A stretch of 16,327 bases of DNA from Candidatus Wolframiiraptor sp. (GTDB lineage Archaea > Thermoproteota > Nitrososphaeria_A > Caldarchaeales > Wolframiiraptoraceae): the NCBI GenBank assembly GCA_003660635.1, contig QMUP01000004.1, positions 1 through 16,327 on the forward strand. The letters are read 5' to 3'. Shown here piece after piece: positions 6,810-13,075 of the stretch (positions within the stretch are counted from its first letter, which is position 1; each line of letters starts with the position of its first letter). The translations under genes were made by a program, and so were the position numbers. Under the pieces are notes generated by a model that searched no databases, was not told where the DNA came from, and worked only from the letters and a program-made list of their open reading frames with translations.

Positions 6810-7550
6810 TTACACCTCCAATGGTTTAGAAGTGCTAAAACGCTTTTTCAAGGCCTCTTGTTGAAGCTTATAGATTTCGGAAATTCCCTTCTGGGCCAGA
6901 GCTAAACCTTTCTTGAATTCACTTGGGGTAAGCCTGCCATTTAACTGCAATAAGACTATTGAATTGAATCTCGGGGCCATGGCCACGGGCATATCGGCCT
7001 CTCCATATTTGTCTTCTACGTCGCATAGGTCTAAAACAAGTTGGCCATCAACTTTGCCGACGGCTACGGCCGCTATTAAATCGGCCATCGGTATGCCAGC
7101 GTCAGCTAGGGCTAGAGATGCCGCGGTAAGCCCCGTGGTCCGCGTTCCACCGTCGGCTTGGATCACCTCGATGTATACGTCTATTGAGGCTCTTGGAAAC
7201 TCTTCGAGAAATGTGACGGTCTCCAAGGCCTCTCTGATGACCTTTGAGAGCTCTACCTCTCTACGCGTCATCCCAAGCGGCTTCCTCTCCTCGACGCTAA
7301 ATGACGTCATGTGATATCTGCAGTTGAGGATCGCCCTATCTGGGAGCGCTAGGTGTTTGGGATGGGCTTCTCGAGGACCAAAAACCGCCGCGAAGACCCT
7401 TGTCCCCCCAAATTCCACGTAAGCAGAGCCATCGCTCTTGTCAAGGACCCCTACCTCTATCTTAATGGGCCTGAGCTCGTCAGGCCGCCTCCCGTCAATT
7501 CTACGCCCATTTTCATCTATCAATCTCTCAGGTTTACTATCACCCATCAC
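6810..7550 (-). CDS. rrp41: Exosome catalytic subunit Rrp41 (RNase PH-like)
   Basis: A 246-residue RNase PH-fold protein. [19 protein letters not shown] (16-34), [20 protein letters not shown] (135-154; GGTRTTG binds phosphate) and [15 protein letters not shown] (177-191; D180 and D186 match the active-site acidic residues) identify the catalytic exosome subunit. It degrades RNA 3' to 5' with phosphate and can add A-rich tails in reverse. Two starts are possible: GTG at 7550, with GGAGAGG eight bases upstream, and ATG at 7547, with 11-base spacing. It has its own strong TATA box at 7607-7613, so rrp41-rrp42 can be transcribed apart from psmA-SBDS-rrp4. Confidence 0.96.
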   Translation of the reverse strand: MMGDSKPERLIDENGRRIDGRRPDELRPIKIEVGVLDKSDGSAYVEFGGTRVFAAVFGPREAHPKHLALPDRAILNCRYHMTSFSVEERKPLGMTRREVELSKVIREALETVTFLEEFPRASIDVYIEVIQADGGTRTTGLTAASLALADAGIPMADLIAAVAVGKVDGQLVLDLCDVEDKYGEADMPVAMAPRFNSIVLLQLNGRLTPSEFKKGLALAQKGISEIYKLQQEALKKRFSTSKPLEV

Positions 7551-7606
7551 TTCCTATTCCTCTCCACCGACAACCTCCTACTAGGTTAATTGTAATTATA
7601 GGCCCC

Positions 7607-7613
7607 TTTTATA
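7607..7613 (-). promoter_or_regulatory. TATA box for rrp41-rrp42
   Basis: Leftward TATAAAA is the most canonical TATA box in the window. It lies about 60 bases upstream of rrp41, placing transcription start near 7584 and leaving a leader of about 35 bases with two purine-rich sites (GGAGG and GGAGAGG). Confidence 0.6.
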
Positions 7614-7680
7614 GGCTCCCCTCGTATTCAGACCTTCTCTCCCAGAATTTTAGCTTTCCACGTGTTTCCTTAAGATAGGC

Positions 7681-7885
7681 CTATAAATCACGATCCATGG
7701 CATAGATTGCCGCCGTAGCCGTTAATGCCCTCAATATGGATGGAATCTCGGCTAATTTAGCTTCGTATACGGTATGGAGCTTATGGTTTCAAGAGCCTAA
7801 GATCCTAGAAATAGTTCTTCAATACTCCTCATCCAATTTAGAAATCACTAGGTCGGATTCTGATAAACAAGAATGTTTTAGGCAT
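7681..7885 (-). pseudogene. Possible decayed reading frame in the rrp4-rrp41 gap
   Basis: The 373-base gap 7551-7923 holds no intact gene. Reading leftward, an ATG at 7885 opens 15 codons (MPKTFLFIRIRPSDF, then TAA). An overlapping frame runs from about 7875 to a TAG at 7681, broken by two TGA codons. Its last open part (TVYEAKLAEIPSILRALTAT, then AAIYAMDRDL) looks protein-like. Together these could be a frameshifted remnant of a small gene. The stretch is short enough to be chance, and I recognise no family. A palindrome ATAGGCCTAT (7675-7684) sits at its end. Confidence 0.2.
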
Positions 7886-7923
7886 TAAACATCACTTAGA
7901 CGCATGAAAAGCTTGAGAGAATA

Positions 7924-8583
7924 TTAACGTGAAAGTATCTCTTTAATCATTTTTTCCACACGTTCCGTCAAGCCTGACGTATGTGCCTCATCTTCAATCA
8001 TCTGAATAGCCTTCATCGCCGCGAATTCGTTTTTCGGTGAGGGGCCATTTATGACGACGAGGCCGTTCTTGCCGACAACAATATCACATCCAGTTAACTT
8101 CTTCACCATAATTATCATCGATCCCCGCTTTCCAATAAGTCGGGGTATCTTTGTCGGATGAATCTGCATTAGAAGGCCGCTTTCAAATTTCTTTATCCGC
8201 TCACTGCGTTCGAGTAAGACCCCGCCCAAACCGCTCGCCTTTACTTTGACATAGATCACGTCACCGACTTTAAGTTTCATATTTTGGACCTGTTCTCTGT
8301 CAGGAATTCTAATTATCCCCGTCAAGTGTTTCCCTAGGTTAACCTCAAATCCATTGGGCTTGACATCCGAAATTATTCCTATAACCCTGTCTCCGGGCAT
8401 GGGTTTGTACGTTCCCTTAAATGATATTACATGAACCTTATTATCCTTGACAGTTGCGAAGCCCACGCGTGATGCATAGACCTTTCCACCTATACTATAG
8501 GTTCCTTCACCGCTCCTCTTACCGTTATCGGAGAGGAGCTGACCTGGTAACACTACTTCGTGTTCTGAGAAATAAATGGGCAT
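7924..8583 (-). CDS. rrp4: Exosome RNA-binding cap subunit Rrp4
   Basis: A 219-residue three-domain protein: an N-terminal beta domain (about 1-58, with VVLPGQLL), an S1 RNA-binding domain (about 60-130, with PGDRVIGIISDVKPNGFEVN) and a KH domain (about 140-205) with IPRLIGKRGSMI, where GKRG is the GxxG loop. Rrp4 (or Csl4) trimers cap the Rrp41-Rrp42 ring and feed RNA into it. The ATG at 8583 is four bases after the SBDS stop, with GGAGG nine bases upstream. Downstream it is split from rrp41 by an unusually long gap. No Csl4 gene is in the window. Confidence 0.95.
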   Translation of the reverse strand: MPIYFSEHEVVLPGQLLSDNGKRSGEGTYSIGGKVYASRVGFATVKDNKVHVISFKGTYKPMPGDRVIGIISDVKPNGFEVNLGKHLTGIIRIPDREQVQNMKLKVGDVIYVKVKASGLGGVLLERSERIKKFESGLLMQIHPTKIPRLIGKRGSMIIMVKKLTGCDIVVGKNGLVVINGPSPKNEFAAMKAIQMIEDEAHTSGLTERVEKMIKEILSR

Positions 8584-8587
8584 GGTC

Positions 8588-9280
8588 TCATCCCTCCAAT
8601 TGAGTCACTTCAACCCTTCCACTAGATATTTTGTTAAGCTTCTCTATTAAGTCTACATGGAGGCCTGTCGGAACCTCTACTATGCTTGTCCAGCTCCCAT
8701 CCTTCCCCCATTGCTCATTAACTATCTTCCCCATGTTCTTAACTAGGCCATAGGCTTTTACGGCAATGTCCGCGGGTAGCCTTATTTTGAATTTTAAGAC
8801 CCCAGTCTTGAGCGGCAGGATTGTCCTAAGCTTTTCAATTATCTTTAGAGCTTGCTCCTTGGCATCCTTAAATGGGTCTACCTGAACCCCGGCCTCTTCC
8901 ATGGCCAGCTCTATTCTCTGAGGTGGATGTGGTAGATTCGTCCGGGGATCGATCGCGTTCTTAGAGATGAAATCGATTATCTGCTTCTTCTTCTCCTCTA
9001 TGAGCCGCCTCCTCTGCTCGGCCGTTACCTGAACGATGCCTTCTCTGAGGATTATCTCGGCTATCTTCATGAAATCCGTCGTCCCAAACGCCTTTTTTAA
9101 CGCGTCCTCACCAGCCCTGATTCCCTTCTTGGCATCCTTGTACACCTCCTCATAGACCACTATCTTTGATATCGGCAGCTTTTCCCCTAGCCTGTACTTG
9201 AGGGCCTTATCTGGGTCAACGAGGATCTCATATGTCTCGCCTCTGCGCTCTATCCTAGCAATGGTATATCCCTTGGACAA
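8588..9280 (-). CDS. Ribosome maturation protein SBDS (Sdo1)
   Basis: A 230-residue protein with the three SBDS domains: an FYSH-like domain (about 1-85) with [17 protein letters not shown], a helical domain (about 86-160) with [20 protein letters not shown] and [16 protein letters not shown], and a ferredoxin-like third domain to the end. In eukaryotes SBDS works with EFL1 to release eIF6 from 60S subunits; the archaeal role is inferred to be similar. The frame also opens at a TTG at 9295, but AGGAGG at 9287-9292 sits six bases before the second TTG at 9280 ([14 protein letters not shown]), which is therefore the better start. It lies between psmA and rrp4, a conserved archaeal order. Confidence 0.94.
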   Translation of the reverse strand: MSKGYTIARIERRGETYEILVDPDKALKYRLGEKLPISKIVVYEEVYKDAKKGIRAGEDALKKAFGTTDFMKIAEIILREGIVQVTAEQRRRLIEEKKKQIIDFISKNAIDPRTNLPHPPQRIELAMEEAGVQVDPFKDAKEQALKIIEKLRTILPLKTGVLKFKIRLPADIAVKAYGLVKNMGKIVNEQWGKDGSWTSIVEVPTGLHVDLIEKLNKISSGRVEVTQLEG

Positions 9281-9286
9281 GCCCTG

Positions 9287-9292
9287 CCTCCT
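9287..9292 (-). promoter_or_regulatory. Ribosome binding site that sets the SBDS start
   Basis: Leftward AGGAGG lies six bases before the TTG at 9280. If translation began at the upstream TTG (9295) this element would be the codons for Arg-Arg, so it favours the shorter protein. Confidence 0.6.
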
Positions 9293-9312
9293 CAAAGAAG
9301 AGAATGTCGTGC

Positions 9313-9328
9313 AGGTATTAAAATACCT
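9313..9328 (-). promoter_or_regulatory. Inverted repeat with embedded TATA-like box before SBDS
   Basis: AGGTATT and AATACCT form 7-base arms around a 2-base centre in the 34-base gap after psmA. Leftward it contains TATTTTAAT, about 25 bases before 9295, so it could be an internal promoter, a regulator site or both. Confidence 0.35.
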
Positions 9329-9329
9329 C

Positions 9330-10070
9330 TCAGGAGCCGCCCTTCCTCATTTTAAGTAGCGGTTCAAGTCTCTTTTTCAATTCCTCCGGGCTCATGGTCT
9401 GGAACTTTTGCGTGGAGACCGGGACCGTCGCGAGCCTCACCGTCCAGTTTTCGTCGATTTTATCAGTCGATTCGACGAGCGCCTTCAGGGCGAGATTGAC
9501 CGCGTCCTCCAGCGACATCTCCCGCTTATATTCCGCTTCCAGCAGCTCCTTCACCTTCTCGGCGCCTCTGCCGATCGCCCACGCATCATATTCGAGGACC
9601 ATGCCGCTGGGCTCTGTATAGAAGACCCTGACACCGGTGTCGTCCACTCCGCCGAAGAGAATTGCGACGCCGAAGGGCCTGACGCCAGCATGCTGAGTAT
9701 ACATCTGCATTAGATCGCCAACATATTTCGTGACGGCTTCGATCGTTGGCCGCTCATCATAGGTTAACCGCAGTACCTGGGCGCGGATTCTAGCATTATC
9801 CACGAGTACTCGGGCGTCTGAATTCAGTCCAGCTGCTACCGCGCCGATGTGTTCATCCACCTGGAATAGCTTCCAAGAATATTCCATGTTCTGTAGCTTG
9901 GTGTGTAATCGCTCTTCTACTGCGAGAACACAGCCCTCGTTCGACGCTATGGCCATAGCCGTGGAACCAGACCTAACGGTCTCTAACGCGTATTCAACTT
10001 GATATAGCCTGCCCTGTGGGGAAAAGACCGTGATCGCGCGGTCATATGCTCCAGCGATACCAAGAGCCAT
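9330..10070 (-). CDS. psmA: 20S proteasome alpha subunit
   Basis: A 246-residue alpha-type proteasome protein. The N-terminal signature [20 protein letters not shown] (9-28) forms the gate and H0 helix region; the Ntn fold follows with no catalytic Thr, as expected for alpha. It ends in a basic, glycine-rich tail. Seven alpha subunits form each outer ring and dock the ATPase PAN or Cdc48; the beta genes are elsewhere. The ATG at 10070 has GGAGG seven bases upstream, and a TATTTATAAA box about 70 bases upstream. It is the first gene of the leftward exosome superoperon and faces the DUF131 genes across a 155-base divergent promoter. Confidence 0.97.
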   Translation of the reverse strand: MALGIAGAYDRAITVFSPQGRLYQVEYALETVRSGSTAMAIASNEGCVLAVEERLHTKLQNMEYSWKLFQVDEHIGAVAAGLNSDARVLVDNARIRAQVLRLTYDERPTIEAVTKYVGDLMQMYTQHAGVRPFGVAILFGGVDDTGVRVFYTEPSGMVLEYDAWAIGRGAEKVKELLEAEYKREMSLEDAVNLALKALVESTDKIDENWTVRLATVPVSTQKFQTMSPEELKKRLEPLLKMRKGGS

Positions 10071-10089
10071 ACCTTCGCCTCCAAGGATA

Positions 10090-10122
10090 AAGAATTCCTT
10101 ATTGAACTTAATTAAGAATTCC
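10090..10122. repeat. Repeated AAGAATTCC elements in the psmA leader
   Basis: AAGAATTCC occurs at 10090-10098 and 10114-10122, 24 bases apart start to start, with the 10-base palindrome CTTAATTAAG (10107-10116) between and overlapping. The distal copy overlaps the inferred psmA transcription start and the other lies in the leader. The layout looks like an operator pair, but no known regulator motif is recognised. Confidence 0.4.
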
Positions 10123-10136
10123 CTCTCATCAGTCGG

Positions 10137-10146
10137 TATTTATAAA
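10137..10146 (-). promoter_or_regulatory. TATA box for psmA operon
   Basis: TATTTATAAA (leftward TTTATAAATA) lies about 25 bases before an inferred start near 10115, giving a leader of about 45 bases that includes the psmA ribosome site GGAGG at 10078-10082. Confidence 0.55.
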
Positions 10147-10158
10147 CTCCTAAATAAG

Positions 10159-10181
10159 CCCCTCCCTCGAGGGGGGCGGGG
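10159..10181. repeat. GC-rich inverted repeat in the divergent psmA/DUF131 promoter
   Basis: A C-run and a G-run flank TCGA; the core CCCTCGAGGG (10164-10173) is a perfect palindrome. It sits between the two divergent TATA-like boxes and stands out in base composition from the A/T-rich flanks. Confidence 0.45.
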
Positions 10182-10191
10182 AGACTAAGGC

Positions 10192-10198
10192 TAAATAT
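10192..10198 (+). promoter_or_regulatory. Candidate TATA box for the DUF131 pair
   Basis: TAAATAT is centred 31 bases before the ATG at 10226. No SD precedes that ATG, so a near-leaderless transcript is inferred. Confidence 0.4.
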
Positions 10199-10225
10199 GA
10201 GGGCTCAAATTCTATAATTTACCGG

Positions 10226-10468
10226 ATGGCAAACGTTGTCATAATAGCTCTTGGAGCGTTCTTGATTCTTCTAGGGATCGTGTTCATCTTGATCTCATTT
10301 TCCCGAATGGGGAAGATCAAGGGCGGAGGCGTGATACTGATAGGGCCATTCCCCATAATATTCGGTGAGAAAACTTCGGCTCTAATGGCCATCTTGCTGG
10401 CGACAGCTCTCCTGATAGCCTTCCTGATATTCTGCTGGCTGGGGAGCATGGGTGGGGGCTGGATATGA
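10226..10468 (+). CDS. Small DUF131-like membrane protein, first copy
   Basis: An 80-residue protein with two predicted membrane helices (about 4-26 and 51-73) joined by a glycine-rich loop holding GGGVILIGPFPIIFG (33-47). This two-helix form with a GxxxIGPxPIxxG loop matches the archaeal DUF131 family of unknown function. The ATG at 10226 has a TATA-like box about 31 bases upstream and no SD. Its end overlaps the second copy by ATGA. The two proteins share the same helix-loop-helix layout and GPFPII core, so they are tandem paralogs and may form a heteromer. No biochemical role is known to me. Confidence 0.75.
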   Translation: MANVVIIALGAFLILLGIVFILISFSRMGKIKGGGVILIGPFPIIFGEKTSALMAILLATALLIAFLIFCWLGSMGGGWI

Positions 10469-10752
10469 GAGAGGGGAGGCTCTCCGCCGAAAACGCCACA
10501 TTTCTCTTTTTCTTGGGCATAATTCTCCTATTTCTAGGAGTCTTCGCGATCATTTTCGGGCTCCTCCCCGCAAATCGCGTAGAGGGCGCGGGGGTAATAA
10601 TCATAGGGCCGTTTCCGATAATCCTCCAAGGAGAGGTCAACCCCCTAATACTCTTAGCGATAACATTTCTTCCAATATTGTTGTTTATGATGGCGGTGCT
10701 TTGGTTTATGCGAAAATTTGCAGAAAGCAGAGTAGAGGATGAGGAAAAATGA
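10465..10752 (+). CDS. Small DUF131-like membrane protein, second copy
   Basis: A 95-residue paralog of the gene just upstream: a polar lead, a first helix (about 11-34), a loop with GAGVIIIGPFPIIL (41-54) and a second helix (about 60-82), then a charged tail ending VEDEEK. The ATG at 10465 overlaps the previous stop as ATGA, so translation is probably coupled. The longer N- and C-terminal polar ends are the main differences from copy one. Function is unknown; membrane location is inferred from the helices. Confidence 0.75.
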   Translation: MREGRLSAENATFLFFLGIILLFLGVFAIIFGLLPANRVEGAGVIIIGPFPIILQGEVNPLILLAITFLPILLFMMAVLWFMRKFAESRVEDEEK

Positions 10753-10758
10753 TCAATC

Positions 10759-10781
10759 AAAGGTTGTTAACGCAAACCTTT
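10759..10781 (+). repeat. Hairpin between DUF131 pair and zinc-ribbon gene
   Basis: AAAGGTT and AACCTTT form a 7-base stem with a 9-base loop that contains GTTAAC. Its right arm runs into the TTTAATA box of the next gene, so it could end the DUF131 transcript, control the next promoter, or both. Confidence 0.35.
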
Positions 10782-10785
10782 AATA
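10779..10785 (+). promoter_or_regulatory. Candidate TATA box for the zinc-ribbon/GPN cluster
   Basis: TTTAATA is centred about 35 bases before the TTG at 10817, with CGCAAA just upstream resembling a TFB-recognition element. A leader of under 10 bases is implied. Confidence 0.4.
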
Positions 10786-10816
10786 GCCGCTCAACCGAGC
10801 CATAGCCGATCCGGAG

Positions 10817-11017
10817 TTGCCGTATTGCCGTGAGTGCGGTTCGAAGTTGATATATGATCGAAGCATTAGGGCCTACGTCTGCCTATCTTGTGGACTAACT
10901 TATACAACGCAAGATCTGCTTGTCGAAGCACATAAACAATTCGAAGAGAGACTCCAAGAAGAGAAGAAAAAGAGAAAGTATGAGGAATACTTGGAGTGGT
11001 GGACCTCGAAAAAGTGA
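10817..11017 (+). CDS. Small zinc-ribbon protein with charged helix
   Basis: A 66-residue protein. C4, C7, C22 and C25 form a CxxC-x14-CxxC zinc ribbon, and residues 32-66 are a long charged helix rich in Glu and Lys ending in EYLEWWTSKK. Zinc ribbons of this size occur in transcription factors, RNA polymerase subunits and ribosome-linked proteins, but I do not recognise this one. The start is TTG, giving MPYCRECGSKL; GGAG directly abuts it, so a leaderless start from the TATA-like box at 10779 is more likely than SD use. The frame is open only to 10787 and has no ATG or GTG upstream. It is followed after 12 bases by an unknown gene and then a GPN GTPase, so a role with them is possible. Confidence 0.7.
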   Translation: MPYCRECGSKLIYDRSIRAYVCLSCGLTYTTQDLLVEAHKQFEERLQEEKKKRKYEEYLEWWTSKK

Positions 11018-11029
11018 GGTGATGGAGAA

Positions 11030-11320
11030 GTGGAAGTGATTCTCTACGTAAAGCGAGAAAATGCCGAAAAGCTTAGAAATATCTTACTCAAAGATGAAGT
11101 GGTATCTAAGGCCAATGTGATCTTTAAGGACGCGGAGACGATGGATAAAGAAGGTTTTTACATAAGAGTTATGGGGGATGAAGAGCAATGCAAAAAAGCG
11201 ATTGAGTTATCAAAGGACCTCGCAGAAGAGGTTACGGGAGAAGAAAGGGAGAAAATACTCGAGATAATGAGAAAGGAAGATGAAGAAATGCTTTCAGGTT
11301 TCTCCGGAGTTTTCCGCTAA
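11030..11320 (+). CDS. Conserved-looking unknown protein upstream of GPN GTPase
   Basis: A 96-residue soluble protein that I do not recognise. Predicted order is strand (EVILYV), helix (NAEKLRNILL), strand (KANVIF), strand (GFYIRVMG), helix (EEQCKKAIELSKDL), then a charged helix and a Gly/Phe-rich end (SGFSGVF). That order suggests a small alpha/beta, perhaps ferredoxin-like or KH-like, fold; this is inference. Two GTG starts are possible: 11030 (GAGGTGA seven bases upstream) or 11036 (GGAG eight bases upstream), differing by two residues. It sits 12 bases after the zinc-ribbon gene and 30 bases before the GPN GTPase gene, so co-transcription is likely. Confidence 0.7.
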   Translation: MEVILYVKRENAEKLRNILLKDEVVSKANVIFKDAETMDKEGFYIRVMGDEEQCKKAIELSKDLAEEVTGEEREKILEIMRKEDEEMLSGFSGVFR

Positions 11321-11350
11321 CACATCCATACGTAGTTCGGATAGTTAAAG

Positions 11351-12124
11351 GTGATGGCCGTGTACACGCTGTTCATCGTTGGGACCGCTGGGTCGGGTAA
11401 ATCGACGCTCACATCGGCATTCAGCGATTGGCTTAAAGCTCAGGAGCAATCAACTTTACTGGTTAATCTAGATCCAGCCGCACAAATACTCCCCTATGAG
11501 CCAGATGTCGACATCAGGGACTATGTTGATTATGAAAAGATTATGGCGACGAGGAAGCTGGGTCCAAATGCCGCCCTAATAGCATCTGTTCGAGAGGCCG
11601 CTAGATATGTGGAAGAACTCGCGGAAGAGATAGGGGCATTTAATCCCGACCTAGTTTTAGTGGATACCCCTGGGCAACTAGAACTCTTCGCATTCAGGCA
11701 AGAGGGATTAATCCTCGCGGAAAACATCGGGGAAAAGGGAAGGAAGGCTATGATCTTCGTTTTGGACTCTATTTTCTGTACTTCTGTAAGGAACTTCATT
11801 TCAAGCATGTTCCTCTCAGCGTCAATATATTTCACATTTGGAATTCCGATGATCCACGCTCTCAATAAGATCGATGCGATATCTAACGAACAACTCGCCA
11901 AGATAGAAGGATGGGTTGATTCCTTTGACGCCCTCTTACTTGATCTGGAAAACACGATGAAGGGGGGTTTAATGGCTTTGTCTAGGGAGGTCGCCCACGC
12001 AGTCCACGACATAATCCTGAGCATGCCCGTCATATCCGTATCATCCGTCACCATGGATGGCTTCTCAGAACTCCACGCGGCTATAACGAGGTTCCTCAGC
12101 GAGGGAGAGATAGAATTGAGGTGA
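11351..12124 (+). CDS. GPN-loop GTPase
   Basis: A 257-residue GPN GTPase: P-loop GTAGSGKST (11-19), NLDPAAQILPYEPDVDIRDY (39-58), the family-naming Gly-Pro-Asn at 71-73, G3 DTPGQLE (105-111) and G4 NKID (172-175). GPN GTPases dimerise through the GPN loop. The eukaryotic relatives (Npa3/GPN1-3) help assemble and import RNA polymerase II; the archaeal role is not settled. Starts at GTG 11351, ATG 11354 or GTG 11360 are all possible, since AAAGGTG lies just ahead; the last would have the best SD spacing. The coiled-coil gene follows after four bases, so the two are probably linked. Confidence 0.93.
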   Translation: MMAVYTLFIVGTAGSGKSTLTSAFSDWLKAQEQSTLLVNLDPAAQILPYEPDVDIRDYVDYEKIMATRKLGPNAALIASVREAARYVEELAEEIGAFNPDLVLVDTPGQLELFAFRQEGLILAENIGEKGRKAMIFVLDSIFCTSVRNFISSMFLSASIYFTFGIPMIHALNKIDAISNEQLAKIEGWVDSFDALLLDLENTMKGGLMALSREVAHAVHDIILSMPVISVSSVTMDGFSELHAAITRFLSEGEIELR

Positions 12125-12128
12125 AAAC

Positions 12129-13022
12129 ATGAGCGCTCAAAACTACGAAAAGCTGGAAAAAGAACTCTACGAACTTAGAGAAAAACTACGGCAAGTTAAT
12201 TTCAGGATAAGGGACGTCGAGGAAGAGGTTAGAAAATACGCCGATAAAAGGGATAGAATACACGAAGAAATGAAACCATATCTAGAACAACTCAGAGAAA
12301 TGAGAACAGCAACCGAAGAAAAACGTCGTAAATTAGATGAGCTTCGAGAAGTTTTAGCATCTAGGAAAGAAGAATTAAAGTCAAAACGCGGAGAACTCAG
12401 GGAACTACGAAAACAACTGAAGAAACTCCGAGGCATAAAGGAGACCGCGGAAGAGATTCAAAAAAAGATGGAGGAAATAGATTGGAAGATTCAAACCCAG
12501 CCCCTTCCTAGGGAGGAGGAACGCCGGCTTAGCAACTTACTCGAAGAACTTAATCTAAGACTCGCCCAAGCAAAACAGAAAATAGAACTCCAGAAAAGGT
12601 TACAAAAATTAGAGGAGGAAATCAGCGGTCTCCAAGAAGAAGTGGAGAAAATAAGGGAAGAAATAGGTAAAACTAAGGAGGAACTTAATCAGAACTTCGA
12701 ACAGAGGAAGGCGTTGAGAGAAAATGTACAAGAATTAAAGCAGAAAAGCGATGAATGGCACGCCAAGTACGTGGAAGCGAAGGAGAGGTTAATGAAGCTT
12801 GAAGCGGAAAAGATACTGATCTCCTCTAGGGTTATAGAGCTTCAGGAGAGGTTAAACAGATATAAGAAAGACGAGGAGGAGAGAAGGCTGAGGGAGGCCA
12901 AGGAAAGGCTTAAGGCGGAGGCCGCCTCGAAGCTCAGTTCCGGGAAGAAGCTCACCTTTGAGGAGTTTAAAGCCCTTCTAGAGGACGAAGAAATTCTAGA
13001 AAACCTCGTCAGAAAAAAATAG
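12129..13022 (+). CDS. Long coiled-coil protein (COG1340-like)
   Basis: A 297-residue, almost fully helical, highly charged protein. Heptad-rich segments cover about residues 3-115 and 145-255, with a break near TQPLPREEERRLSNLLEEL (127-145). The C-terminus changes character: AASKLSSGKKLTFEEFKALL (264-283), a short basic hinge and acidic helix typical of archaeal COG1340-type coiled-coil proteins. There is no signal or membrane segment, so it should be cytosolic. Function is unknown; the length suggests a spacer or scaffold. The ATG at 12129 is four bases after the GPN stop. The call rests on overall form, not on a catalytic motif. Confidence 0.75.
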   Translation: MSAQNYEKLEKELYELREKLRQVNFRIRDVEEEVRKYADKRDRIHEEMKPYLEQLREMRTATEEKRRKLDELREVLASRKEELKSKRGELRELRKQLKKLRGIKETAEEIQKKMEEIDWKIQTQPLPREEERRLSNLLEELNLRLAQAKQKIELQKRLQKLEEEISGLQEEVEKIREEIGKTKEELNQNFEQRKALRENVQELKQKSDEWHAKYVEAKERLMKLEAEKILISSRVIELQERLNRYKKDEEERRLREAKERLKAEAASKLSSGKKLTFEEFKALLEDEEILENLVRKK

Positions 13023-13075
13023 ATAAAATAAACCTTATTTCGTCCTACTTCCTAAATTTTATTGTGTAGTAATCG

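Noticed and set aside
10115..10136. CTGATGA-like sequence resembling a C box of a C/D guide RNA before psmA
   Set aside because: No D box (CTGA) or C'/D' pair at suitable spacing was found, and it lies between the TATA box and psmA.
11530..12054. A 174-codon leftward open frame opposite the GPN GTPase gene
   Set aside because: The GTPase on the other strand has all its motifs; the antisense product shows no family features.
13026..13040. AAATAA/TTATTT hairpin after the coiled-coil gene as a terminator
   Set aside because: Six A/T pairs with a three-base loop are too weak, and no T-run follows on the coding strand.
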